In this document: positions 10,732 to 21,666 of the stretch, one piece after another
Position numbering within the stretch: position 1 is the first letter of the stretch
Layout of the letters: each line of letters begins with the position of its first letter
Source of the DNA: Bathynomus jamesi
Lineage: Eukaryota; Arthropoda; Malacostraca; Isopoda; Cirolanidae
Length of the DNA: 64,000 bases
Assembly: GCA_023014485.1 (NCBI GenBank)
Contig: JAJOZX010002575.1
Location: forward strand, 476,501 to 540,500
Reading direction: 5' to 3'
Notes under the pieces: model-generated
Databases searched by the model: none
Told to the model about the DNA's origin: nothing
What the model saw: the letters and a program-made list of their open reading frames with translations, nothing else
Made by a program: the position numbers and the translations under genes

Positions 10732-10847
10732 ATTCTGTGTTTCCTTTCCTTCGTGGTTTTATTCATCATAAATATTATTCACGTGTTACTTTCGTGAAAT
10801 AATTTTCATATATATATGTATATATATATATAAATTATATATATATA

Positions 10848-12676
10848 TGTTAACCCCTCCGTCTATGGCCCTGGGTTGGTTCGGATCGACGGGGGTTCTA
10901 CTTACGGAGGCAAGAAACGGATATTTCTTCTACATACTTTTCTTCTATAACTTTCTAATTCTTTTCTCTCGCTTTATGGGGTCGACACTCTGTTAATTCT
11001 TTTCTTTCAATAATACTCTGATACTTCTACTTTACTGACTAAATTCCTCTGAAGATAGCCCAACTCGAGGGGGAAAATAAAAAGTTTCGCTTGCTGTGAT
11101 TTACTTCTTAAAAATATACAGGTACTGCTCTGAATTTATAGGGGAAGAGGTTCGAACTCTTTCGACCATAGCTCAGGCCGGAATCTAAAAATATTAAGGA
11201 GGCAAGGGGCCTCTGCCCCCTCCCCGCAGCGAGGCTGCTAACAAGGGGAGTCTCTTAGCAGTGACCAAAGCAGAGAGCCGTAATGAAGTGTCCTTCATTT
11301 TACAAATACATGTATAATATATAAGCCTGAATGTTGGGGAACGGCAGTTGGAGGTTAAGTCTCCCCCCTTTTAAACATGATCAGATGTTTGAAAGATTCC
11401 AATAAAGATTTTTAAAAAAATAAATAAAAATAAAAACTAATCTTATTTTTTTTTTGCCGAATCTTCATTTCTGAAGGCGATATCATTTCATAGTCGTACA
11501 CAAGTACAATTGAAGTACACGACTGAGTACATTTTTGTTTGGGTTTATTACAATTATGATTTCGATTATGGATTACTTCCCATTCGCTTATGATTGTCCC
11601 TTACAGTTCTATTAAAGTACATTCTTACATTATAAATTAAATCATTACATTTAATTACAGTTTCCTTGAAGTACATTACAAGTTATTATTAATTAAAGTA
11701 TTACAGTTAATTACAATTAAACAGTTACTATAACTTTGTTTTGTTTTTACAGTGTTTCATATTAATAGACAATTAAGATGTTAGAAATATAATACAAAGT
11801 ACATGGCACACATGATATAGATTTATATACATAATATGTTATAATATGTTTAACATGTTATAAATTTGGATCAGAGCGAAAGATGTTGTTTATCTTAGAA
11901 ACATTCAATTCTGCTGTGATTCGCGAATTCGACCACTTACCTACCCAAGCATTTATGAATATCTTGAGGGGTGAGCGCACTTAAAAAAAAATAAAAAATA
12001 CATGTGGACGTATTTTACATGTAAGTAACAGAATAGGTTGTGTGCGTAATATAGACGCGCGTAAAATATGGACTGATAGGTTGATAGGTATCAGTAGACA
12101 ATAGGTAGGAAACAACATAAATAATGATATATAGAGAATGAAGTTGTTTTTTTTTCTTTTTATTATTATTATATTATTATTATTATTATTATTATTATTA
12201 AGAAATTTACCATACATTCAATACGGAAGATGTCCAAATACTAAACACGTGATTCAGTGTTCAAGGTATGGAAAACGTGAAGAGAATTAAGTTACTTTAT
12301 GACGTCATACTTATTCACATTATGTCATACGTACAGTATAACTGTAAGTCATTATTTGGGAGGACCTAAAAGAAACGAATTAAAGACAGAGTGGGTATCA
12401 AGGACTAAGAAGCACAACTACGGGTTCCAATCCTCTTATATGCAATGCGTATGTATAATCTAGGGTCGAGGTGAGATGCAAGACAATCATAATTATTAAA
12501 TAATTCTATAACAAATGGAAAAATGGATACGACTAAACCATAGATATGGTAGATCGTAGGGTTGTGACACGAACAAAAAAATAGGAAGCTACAAGTAAAA
12601 TTATTATCCAAACTCGCGTTAAGCGATTTTGGTTCTTATGTAAAAATGAATATTGATTATTCATTTCATTTTTACA
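10848..12676 (-). repeat. 3' LTR (left copy) of the LARD-like element
   Basis: Plus-strand ends are TGTTAACCCC and TTTTTACA. It matches 16079-17903 almost base for base, with small indels mainly in (ATT)n and poly-T runs. Frames inside (such as 11981-12217) are recurrent in both LTRs and are translated trinucleotide repeat. Confidence 0.93.
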
Positions 12677-12691
12677 TTGCTCTCCCCTTTT
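12677..12691 (-). promoter_or_regulatory. Polypurine tract
   Basis: The minus strand reads AAAAGGGGAGAGCAA directly against the left LTR. This is the expected place for the plus-strand primer of reverse transcription and sets the element's orientation. Confidence 0.75.
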
Positions 12692-13302
12692 AAAAAAACG
12701 ATATTTATACAATAATCTAATAGGGTACCATTAATACAATACAAATGAGAAAATAACATCCTAACTACTTCAAGTTAGATGACGAATTTTTCTTTACATT
12801 ACAAATTTTTATACAGAACAAGTGAGTTATTATATAATATAAAAAATTCAAAGATTAATACTTCAATTTTAGACAAACAATTAAGCTAGACAAAGAATGA
12901 TATTGTTAAATTTTTTACAAAATTTTTATTTTTCTGTGGGAAAAAATTATGTACATAATGAATAGTAGGTAAAAGGGAAAAATATAAATTTTCCAAAGTT
13001 ACCCTGATCGTGCAGTCTATAACTAATTTTTATTGACTATTGTAGGTAAAAAATCGAATTACGTAATGGATGATGTATAGACCTGTGGTCTAGTGTGTAT
13101 TTGTGTGTATTAGATACAAAGTGTGTATCATAACTTTGAGGGACAGATTAGCTGAGAGTATTTTTAAATTAACTGAATAAACGCCTGAGCAAAAATTTAT
13201 ATATAGTAATAAAAAATGCGTAGGACTATATAAATAGCATAGTTAGCACTTACACGCTATGAAATAGTTTATTGTGACATCCAATGATTTTAGCATAAGG
13301 TT

Positions 13303-13342
<40 letters not shown>

Positions 13343-14200
13343 TATAATATATAGTGCGCATACATGCGTGTGTATGTGTAGGGATTTGGGAGGTTTTTGA
13401 ATTAACAAAGTTTAAAAATAATGTATAATATTAAGATGGGTTTAGGGTTATAAAATCTTTTAAGTTTAAGTCAGTTATTGTTATTATTATTATCATTATT
13501 ATTATTATTATAAAATCCTTTAAGCTCAAGGTCAGTTATTATAAAATTCTAAATTACAGGTAAATTTTACATTTAAAAATCATTTTTTATATAATAAAAA
13601 AAAAATATTAAAACGTTTAATAATTTTTGCATGTTAAGTAGAAAAATCATACTCTTTCGTTAAATGTTGATAGAATTTGAATTATTTGATATTTTAGTCT
13701 GAAAACTTGTTTGCATATGATAAATACATATGTTTTATTGTGTAGAAGTTTATTAAAATTAAATGACAAAAAAGAATAAACACAACTGAAATTTAGGGTA
13801 TGTGCGGTCCTACGGGTAAATTTCCCGACCGTACAGAGCAAGCTAAATTAGGTACATGATCGATTAATTATTACACTATTTCTGTCATCATATAATCGCA
13901 ATAATTATAAAATTCGTTACCAACATTTGTAAAAACGGTCTTGGTTGCCAACAATAAAATATGTCATTTTACCTATATATTTATATACGCAACAATGGCA
14001 TGAAAAAGAAAAGACAAATCGGTCCATTTCCTTCTTACAACAAAACAAAGAAAGGTTAACTAAAGACGCAACCCGGTCAATTCAGGTTGAATTAGATTCT
14101 CTTTTACAACACAAAAAAAAAGGTTGAATTAAATTCTTAGATTACATTTTCTTAAATTAAATTCTCTTAAATTACAAAGAAAAAGTTGAATTCAATTGAC
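12692..14200. other. AT-rich interior of the LARD-like element
   Basis: No coding potential is supported. It contains a (TA)n tract near 13305-13340, (ATT)n near 13478-13515, and a fragment of another transposon at 13545-13775. Confidence 0.6.
13545..13775 (+). mobile_element. Fragment of the fold-back DDE element
   Basis: About 200 bp match the right arm of the element at 17962-18749 (compare 18490-18697), including TCATACTCTTTCGTTAAATG and TTTTATTGTGTAGAAGTTT. The terminal inverted repeat itself is missing, so this is a dead end-fragment captured inside the LTR element. Confidence 0.8.
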
Positions 14201-14219
14201 TGCATTGAAAACTAACTTG

Positions 14220-14860
14220 GGACTCGAAATAAAACTGACTCGAAATAAAACTGACTCGAAATAAAACTGAAATCTCTGGGGCGGTTGTCCCTCTGGATGC
14301 AACCTTCTGAAACTGAAAACTGATTTGCAACTTATTTGCAACTAAAACTGACTCGAAACTACCTCGAGTATCTTTATAAATCTCTGGGGTTTGGTTATCC
14401 CTTTTGGATGCAACCAACTGAAAACTGATTTGCAACTTATTTGCAAATAAAACTGACTCGAAACTACTTCGAGTATCTTTATAAATCTCTGGGGTTTGGT
14501 TGTCTCTCTTGGCGCAACCTTCTGAAAACTGATTTGCAACTTATTTGCAAGTAAAACTGACTCGAAACTACTTCGAGTATCTTTATAAATCTCTGGGGTT
14601 TGGTTGTCCCTTTTGGATGCAACCAACTGAAAACTGATTTGCAACTTATTTGCAAATAAAACTGACTCGAAACTACCTCGAGTATCTTTATAAATCTCTG
14701 GGGTTTGGTTATCCCTTTTGGATGCAACCAACTGAAAACTGATTTGCAACTTATTTGCAAATAAAACTGACTCGAAACTACTTCGAGTATCTTTATAAAT
14801 CTCTGGGGTTTGGTTGTCCCTCTTGGCGCAACCTTCTGAAAACTGATTTGCAACTTATTT
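14220..14860. repeat. ~105 bp tandem array, about five units
   Basis: The block GACTCGAAACTAC followed by TCGAGTATCTTTATAAATC recurs at roughly 14349, 14454, 14557, 14663 and 14768. Each is accompanied by CTGAAAACTGATTTGCAACT. Long minus-strand frames here (14172-14904) are translations of the repeat in successive frames. Confidence 0.93.
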
Positions 14861-15085
14861 GCAACGAAAACTGACGTCAAAACTGACTTGCAACTTATTT
14901 GCAACGAAAACTGACTTCAAAACTGACTTGCAACTTCTTTGCAACTAAAACTGACTTCAAAACTTACTTGCAACTTCTTTGCAACTAAAACTGACTTCAA
15001 AACTGACTTGCAACTTCTTTGCAACTAAAACTGACTTCGAAACTGACTTGCAACTTCTTTGCAACTAAAACTGACTTCAAATATC
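14855..15085. repeat. ~42 bp tandem array
   Basis: Units of the form AACTGACTTGCAACTTCTTT plus GCAACTAAAACTGACTTCAA repeat five to six times. They share words with the 105 bp array and probably derive from it. Confidence 0.9.
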
Positions 15086-15285
15086 TCTCTAAATCTATAA
15101 ACTCTCTATAAACACTCTCTCTCTTAATTTGCAAGTCAATCCAATTCAATAAGTTGAAAAAAAATTGTAAACAAAAATAAAAAATGTAAACAACATTTCA
15201 CTCGAATGTACGTAAAGGTACGGTACTATTATGTTTGGTACATAAATAAAATTATTCTATACTGAATATAATAGTGAAAATAACT

Positions 15286-15560
15286 GAAATTCACTCTCTG
15301 AAATTAACTCTCTGAAATTAACTCTCTTTGAAATTAACTCTCTTTGAAATTAACTCTTTTGAAATTAACTCGCTTTGAAATTAACTCTCTTTGAAATTAA
15401 CTCTTTTGAAATTAACTCTTTGAAATTAACTCTCTTTGAAATTAACTCTCTTTGAAATTAACTGTCTTTGAAATTAACTCTCTGTTACAATTAACTCTCT
15501 GTTACAATTAACTCTCTTTGAAATTAACTCTCTTTGAAATTAACTCTCTTTGAAATTACT
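15286..15560. repeat. ~16 bp minisatellite
   Basis: GAAATTAACTCTCTTT repeats about seventeen times with small length changes. A variant with GTTACAATTAACTCTCT occurs twice. Confidence 0.93.
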
Positions 15561-15899
15561 GTTTCAATAAAAACAAATGTATCACTGGTGTATGGAATGT
15601 TCACTGTGTTTCTTGTGAATTCTGACTTGATATTCATTATTAACTGTTAATAATACTGACTTTTCAAGTGTTTATAAATTTCTTAAAAAAAACAAACTCT
15701 GTACTTAACAAAATTTCCTTGAGACGTGCCTTGAAGACGTCTTGCTGGCTACTTCTTCTTGGATGAAAACTAGGCGTGGAGAACTTGGAGTCGTGACACA
15801 CCGATTCAAGGGTGGATGTTACGAACTAGAAGTCGTGACACGCCGGTCAACTGGTTTTATCCTGATGCAGGGTAATTTCTATCTTGGCCAAAGAGTGGC

Positions 15900-15995
15900 C
15901 TCTTCTTAAAATCCTCTTCTAAAAATCTTCTACAAATCTTCCTCTACAAATCTTCTTCTACAAATCTTCTTCTACAAATCTTCTTCTAAAATCTT
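15900..15995. repeat. ~15 bp pyrimidine-rich minisatellite
   Basis: TACAAATCTTCTTC-type units repeat about five times just inside the primer-binding region of the LARD-like element. Confidence 0.8.
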
Positions 15996-16056
15996 TTTCT
16001 TATCCTGGTAAAGGGTCGCCAGTCTGTTAGACCCCATATCATCTTCTTCTTCTTAT

Positions 16057-16075
16057 CCTGGCTATAGGGTCGCCA
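16057..16075 (-). promoter_or_regulatory. Primer-binding site, with an upstream duplicate
   Basis: The minus strand reads TGGCGACCCTATAGCCAGG three bases inside the right LTR, beginning with the TGG complement of a tRNA CCA end. A second near-copy (TGGCGACCCTTTACCAGG, about 16005-16022) is followed by LTR-edge-like GTCTGTTAGACC, so the PBS and LTR edge are tandemly duplicated. The priming tRNA is not identified. Confidence 0.7.
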
Positions 16076-16078
16076 GTC

Positions 16079-17378
16079 TGTTAACCCCTCCGTCTATGGC
16101 CCTGGTTGGTTCGGATCGACGGGGGTTCTAGTTACGGAGGCAAGCAACGGATATTTCTTCTATATACTTTTCTTCTATAACTTTCTAATTCTTTTCTCTC
16201 GCTTTATGGGGTCGACACTCTGTTAATTCTTTTCTTTCAATAATACTCTGATACTTCTACTTTACTGACTAAATTCCTCTGAAGATAGCCCAACTCGAGG
16301 GGGAAAATAAAAGTTTCGCTTGCTGTGATTTACTTCTTAAAATATACAGGTACTGCTCTGAATTTACAGGGGTAGATGTTCGACCTCTTTCGACCATAGC
16401 TCAGGCCGGAATCTAAAAATATTAAGGAGGCAAGGGGCCTCTGCCCCCTCCCCGCAGCGAGGCTGCTAACAAGGGGAGTCTCTTAGCAGTGACCAAAGCA
16501 GAGAGCCGTAATGAAGTGTCCTTCATTTTACAAATACATGTATAATATATAAGCCTGAATGTTGGGGAACGGCAGTTGGAGGTTAAGTTTCCCCCCTTTT
16601 AAACACGATCAGATGTTTGAAAGATTCCAGTAAAGATTTTTAAAAAAATAAATTAAAAAAAATAATCTTATTTTTTTTTGCCGAATCTTCATTTCTGAAG
16701 GCGATATCATTTCATAGTCGTACACAAGTACAATTGAAGTACACGACTGAGTACATTTTTGTTTGGGTTTATTACAATTATGATTTCGATTATGGATTAC
16801 TTCCCATTCGCTTATGATTGTCCCTTACAGTTCTATTAAAGTACATTCTTACATTATAAATTAAATCATTACATTTAATTACAGTTTCCTTGAAGTACAT
16901 TACAAGTTATTATTAATTAAAGTATTACAGTTAATTACAATTAAACAGTTACTATAACTTTGTTTTTTTTACAGTGTTTCATATTAATAGACAATTAAGA
17001 TGTTAGAAATATAATACAAAGTACATGGCACACATGATATAGATTTATATACATAATATGTTATAATATGTTTAACATGTTATAAATTTGGATCAGAGCG
17101 AAAGATGTTGTTTATCTTAGAAACGTTCAATTCTGCTGTGATTCGCGAATTCGACCACTTACCTACCCAAGCATTTATGAATATCTTGAGGGGTGAGCGC
17201 ACTTAAAAAAAAATAAAAAAATACATGTGGACGTATTTTACATGTAAGTAACAGAATAGGTTGTGTGCGTAATATAGACGCGCGTAAAATATGGACTGAT
17301 AGGTTGATAGGTATCAGTAGACAATAGGTAGGAAACAACATAAATAATGATATATAGAGAATGAAATTTTTTTTTTTC

Positions 17379-17424
<46 letters not shown>

Positions 17425-17902
17425 GGAATTTACTATACATTCAATACGGAAGATGTCCAAATACTAAACACGTGATTCAGTGTTCAAGGTATGGAAAACG
17501 TGAAGAGAATTAAGTTACTTTATGACGTCATAGTTATTCACATTATGTCATACGTACAGTATAACTGTAAGTCATTATTTGGGAGGACCTAAAAGAAACG
17601 AATTAAAGACAGAGTGGGTATCAAGGACTAAGAAGCACAACTACGGGTTCCAATCCTCTTATATACAATGCGTATGTATAATCTAGGGTCGAGGGTGAGA
17701 TGCAAGACAATCATAATTAATTATAATAACTTCTATAACAAATGGAAAAATGGATACGACTAAACCATAGATATGGTAGATCGTAGGGTTGTGACACGAA
17801 CAAAAAAATAGGAAGCTACAAGTAAAATTGTTATCCAAACTCGCGTTAAGCGATTTTGGTTCTTATGTAAAAATGAATATTGATTATTCATTTCATTTTT
17901 AC

Positions 17903-17903
<1 letters not shown>
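16079..17903 (-). repeat. 5' LTR (right copy) of the LARD-like element
   Basis: Near-identical to 10848-12676. Because the element reads leftward, this is the promoter-bearing LTR. A long (TA)n tract follows immediately at 17904-17955. Confidence 0.93.
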
Positions 17904-17958
<55 letters not shown>

Positions 17959-17961
17959 TAA

Positions 17962-18749
17962 AACGGGTGTGCCATGAAAAAAGCGTACATTTTAAAAAGG
18001 CTATAAAATCAACAGTTGTCATTTTTAATTTTAATAAAACTTCTACACAATAAAACATATGTATTTATCTTTATGCAAGCATGTTTTCAGGCTAAAATAT
18101 CAAATAATTCAAATTCTATCGACATTTAACGAAAGAGTATGATTTGTCTACTTAACATACAAGCATTAATAATTATTAAACGTTTTTAATATTTTTTTAT
18201 AAAAATAATTTTTTACATAAAATTTACTGAAATTATTAAAAAAATTGTTCGAAATGCTTTCCTTCCATTTCAATAACTTTTTTTATTCTTGGCCGGAATT
18301 CATCTATGACTCGATTTACTTGTTCCTGTGGAAGCTCTTCCCATTTTTGAATGATGATCTCGCGTAAATGAGCGACATCTTTTATCCTAGTCCTGTAGAC
18401 TCGCTCTGCCAAGTTCTCCCATATTCCGGCCAAGAATAAAAAAGTTATTGAAATGGAGGGAAAGCATTTCGAACAATTTTTTTAATAATTTCAGGTAAAT
18501 TTTACGTTAATAATTATTTTTATAAAATATATTAAAAAGGTTTATAATTTTTGCATGTTAAGTAGAAAAATCATACTCTTTCGTTAAATGTTGATAGAAT
18601 TTGAATTATTTGGTATTTTAGTCTGAAAACTTGTTTGCATATAGATAAATACATATGTTTTATTGTGTAGAAGTTTTATTAAAATTAAATGACAAATGTT
18701 GATTTTATAGCCTTTTTAAAATGTACCCTTTTTTTATGGCACACCCGTT
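17962..18749. mobile_element. Fold-back Tc1/mariner-like element made of two 3' ends
   Basis: The left arm (17962 to about 18297) is the reverse complement of the right arm (about 18418-18749). The outer ends are AACGGGTGTGCCAT and ATGGCACACCCGTT. Each arm carries the same transposase C-terminus, so the element is two copies of one transposon end joined through a ~120 bp loop. Confidence 0.88.
18236..18433 (-). pseudogene. C-terminal fragment of a DDE transposase
   Basis: The frame ends LREIIIQKWEELPQEQVNRV and then RPRIKKVIEMEGKHFEQFF, a C-terminal pattern of Tc1/mariner-type transposases. The last ~19 residues occur again on the plus strand at about 18422-18484 because the element is palindromic. 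No catalytic motif remains. Confidence 0.75.
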
Positions 18750-18756
18750 ATGTATA

Positions 18757-19014
18757 TGAGGCGTCGCGAGTACGAGGGGGGGAACTCGCCACATTGGCAA
18801 TTTTGCGATTGTTCCAGGAATGAATAGTTCAATCTTCCCCCATTTACAGACAATTTGGTATAGTCAAATACCCGCCTCATACGCTCAAAATGTAGTTATT
18901 TTTAATGCGTGTATTTGCGCTATGTACCCCCTCGTACACAAAAGTCAGAAAGTTTAAACGCATTTATCTCAAAACTGGTTTCGCGAGTTCGCCCCTCGTA
19001 CTCGCGACGTCTCA
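18757..19014. mobile_element. 258 bp MITE with TA/TATA target duplication
   Basis: Terminal inverted repeats TGAGGCGTCGCGAGTACGAG and CTCGTACTCGCGACGTCTCA differ at one position, with TATA on both sides. There is no coding sequence. It lies 7 bp from the fold-back element. Superfamily not determined. Confidence 0.88.
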
Positions 19015-19236
19015 TATATACTCACATATAGCAGCTATGGATCAGTTTCTGCGATACCCGAGTTTACACAGGAAGATGAAGACGAAGGCGATTGCATAAA
19101 ACATTTAGTCGAGTAGGACGTTCCGAATCTAATTACATTCGTTGTTAAAATCTAAAAACAAGAGTATAGATAATTACATAAAAGCAATAAAATAAATGTT
19201 ACAAACGGAGCAAAACTCACCGTGTGGCACAGGAGT

Positions 19237-19237
<1 letters not shown>

Positions 19238-19276
<39 letters not shown>
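19238..19276. repeat. (TA)n microsatellite
   Basis: Uninterrupted TA dinucleotides. Confidence 0.95.
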
Positions 19277-19281
<5 letters not shown>

Positions 19282-20189
19282 AGAAATAAAGCCGTGGAAG
19301 AAATTTTAATATAATGAATTCTTAAATGAAATAAGGAGCCAAAATGGTTATCTTCTTAAGTGCCAATTGAAAGCATAAAAAAAATATAACTTGGGAACTC
19401 TTGTCATTTCTCTTATTACTAAAATGACATAGAAACCATTTGGAAAATGAGAAATGTCTCATTCTATGTAGATGTAACCTAATAGCAAACCAATATTCAA
19501 ACTTATTTTATGAAAAAAGGCAGTTATTTAATGGTAAACTTTACAAAAGTTTTCAAAAGGCAAAGAAGAAATTCAATGGAATAATAATAAAAAAGACCAA
19601 AAAGGAAATGTTAAGACAAACTTCAATATTAGGAAAAATACTTGAAATTTTGTCTCAAGTCCATTGCGAAAAGTAGAGGAGGGAATTACAAACCCAAAGA
19701 TTATATTGAAAAGTTGGAAATTATTACTCTAGGGATAAAAAACCGTCCTTACTTTAAAATGAGATTCGTATCTAAAGAAATTCCTTCATCAAATAAATGA
19801 GAAAGTTATATACGCAGTTCTTGGGTTCACTGCACGTAAATTTAAGTATAAATCTTGATATCGTTCTTACATTTTCTAAGTTACCCGTTTCATCTCATTT
19901 AGAACGTGCAACTTCTTTTGGGGCATCATATTGGTGCAGAGATATTGATAAAATAAGAAAAACTATCACAAATACTCTAGATCCAATCTATTGTGTCTTC
20001 TTTAAATATGAGAGAAGAACCGAGCTTAAATGTATTCCGAAGGTAAAGTATTTTAAAGCGTACATTTTGTACACTGAAGGTATATGCATGGAAAGTAATG
20101 TTAAAATTTTCTTTAATCCCTAAAAGTGTACTTGCTGTGTTTTTTGCAAAATTTCAGAGGAATTTTGTCAAGAAGCGAAGCTTGACCTG
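19277..20189 (+). pseudogene. Unrecognised coding-like remnant
   Basis: Two plus-strand frames, 19440-19676 (78 codons, Lys-rich C-terminus) and 19797-20123 (108 codons, containing FGASYWCRDIDKIRKTIT and KVKYFKAYILYTEG), have amino-acid composition more like real protein than the surrounding AT-rich DNA. I do not recognise the family. They could be fragments of one broken gene with 21667-22300, split by the Tc1 element at 20190. No promoter or splice signal is evident. Confidence 0.3.
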
Positions 20190-21666
20190 CAGTGGCGCTC
20201 ATAAGTATTCATACAGAGAAATATTTTATTTATATTCGTCGTTATCTTTTGTAGGATAATTACAAAAAATTTACCGTTCGTTTGAAAAAATTTAACAAAT
20301 AAAAATTAGTTTAACTGCAACACATAATATAAAAAATAATATTAAAATACAGAATTTTTCTTTCATTTATTTACAAAATTATTCAATACTTTGTGTGTCC
20401 ACCTCAGGCTTGAAGAACTGAAAATTTTTTATCAGTAGTTGGCGGTTTATTGAGAAGAGACTTGGTAATTCTGAATTCTAGAATTTTCTCCGTGAATCTT
20501 CATGGAAGATGAATGACTGTACAAGTCATTAGTTTAAGAGATCTATTATTGTTGCACATGAGTGTGAAAAGAGTTGTGGAAAGCTAAGAGAAGAACTCTG
20601 AATTACATTTACGACGGTTGTTGCACTTATAAAGAAATGGAAAGGCTCTGGAACAATCAAAACTCTACCAAGGTGTGGATGACCTTTCAAGATTTCAGAA
20701 CGTACAGCTAGACGGATTAAAAGAATGACTGCTGCGAATCCACGAGTGACTGTAGGTGATATTTGCAAAACATCAAGACTGTCTAAGATCGATGCCCATC
20801 CCTCTACTGTCCATCCCTCCACCCATTGAGAAAGAAAGGTCTGTATGGAAGAGTTGCACAAAGAAAACCTCTGCTACGAAAAGCGTACAAAGAAGCTCGT
20901 TTAAAGTATGCCAAGGATCATCAAAATGATGGATTTGCATTCTCGAAGAAAGTTATCTGGACAAACGAGACCAAAATTAAATTATTCAGGAACAAAGAGT
21001 AACGGTACATTTAACAAAAACTAAATACTACATTCGGGGGAAAAAATACATCCTTCCTATGGTTAAACACGGTTGGGGTATTTTGCTTCTTTGGGGATGC
21101 TTTAGTGCTTCTGGTCCAGGAAAGCTTATTGCCATCAATGGCATCTTGAATTCGAAGAAATATCAGGAAATTTTAGAAGGAAATGTATTACCATCAGTTG
21201 CGAATGGGCCGAGTGGGTCGCAACAAGAAAATGATCCAGAACATAAGAGTAAGAGCACCATGGTTTGTTTTTATGAAAAGGTGTCCGCAAGAGAAACCCT
21301 TCGAATATGAATGAATTGCGACCTTTTCTTTAGAAAAATGGGCTAAAATCTTTACTGAGAGATGTCAAAACCTTGTAGAAAAATACCCAAAACGAATCTT
21401 TGAAGTAATTTAAGCAAAAGATGGACACACAAAGTATTAAATAATTTTCAAGTAAATGTACGAAGACTTTTGCATTTTAACTTTCTTTTATTTTCCTCAA
21501 CCTCTTTAATGTTTTACATTATATGTTGGCATTAAACAAATTTTTTATTTGTTACATTTTTCTAAACGAACGGTAAATTTTTTATAACTATTTTATGCAT
21601 TGTACAAAAGATAAGGAAGAATATAACTGAAATATTTCTCTGTACGAATACTTATGAGTGCCACTG
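20190..21666 (+). mobile_element. Tc1-like transposon, 1.48 kb
   Basis: Inverted repeats of about 38 bp start CAGTGGCGCTCATAAGTATT and end AATACTTATGAGTGCCACTG, with TA on the right side (mutated to TG on the left). The size and single plus-strand transposase remnant fit Tc1. Confidence 0.9.
20540..21415 (+). pseudogene. Tc1-like transposase, several frameshifts, catalytic Asp changed
   Basis: Readable blocks in order are TTVVALIKKWKGSGTI (paired-type DNA binding), RTARRIKRMTAANPRVTVGD, WTNETKIKLF, and then an 83-codon open stretch at 21059-21310 with VKHGWGILLLWGCFSASGPG and ENDPEHKSKS. In this family the first block is WTDET; here the first catalytic Asp is Asn. The second Asp is retained in DPEHKSKS. 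The region near the third acidic residue is in another frame, and multiple stops separate the blocks. Inactive. Confidence 0.85.

Larger units (their letters stand above)
9109..10770 (+). mobile_element. Penelope-like retroelement, copy B
   Basis: Plus-strand copy with reverse transcriptase core, GIY-YIG domain and 3' region, 5' truncated just upstream of the TETNDRLINFDVCSLF stretch. It joins copy A head to head at ACGTACTGAAACC near 9106-9118. Its 3' end at 10770 mirrors the start of copy A at 6955. A (TA)n tract at about 10620-10646 corresponds to a longer one in copy A. Confidence 0.88.
10848..17903 (-). mobile_element. Non-coding LTR retrotransposon (LARD-like), 7.06 kb
   Basis: Direct repeats of 1829 and 1825 bp, each with TG...CA ends, bound a 3.4 kb interior. 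A purine tract (as read on the minus strand) abuts the left LTR and a tRNA-complementary site abuts the right LTR, so transcription is leftward. No gag, protease, reverse transcriptase or integrase is readable. The interior is AT-rich DNA plus tandem arrays. Long LTRs with a non-coding interior fit a large retrotransposon derivative that depends on a relative's enzymes. Both flanks are (TA)n, which hides the target duplication. Confidence 0.9.

Noticed and set aside
11981..12217. Frame recurring at 17159-17440
   Set aside because: It recurs only because both are LTRs, and it includes an Asn run from (ATT)n; no gag-pol similarity.
14172..14904. Three long minus-strand frames of 87-141 codons
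   Set aside because: They are the same 105 bp tandem unit translated in successive frames, not a gene.
14220..15560. Possible CRISPR-like array
   Set aside because: The units are contiguous without unique spacers, and the context is eukaryotic.
19797..20123. Possible telomerase reverse transcriptase fragment
   Set aside because: A vague resemblance of YILYTEG to a telomerase motif is not supported by neighbouring catalytic blocks.
20529..20861. 110-codon minus-strand frame
   Set aside because: Antisense shadow of the Tc1 transposase remnant.
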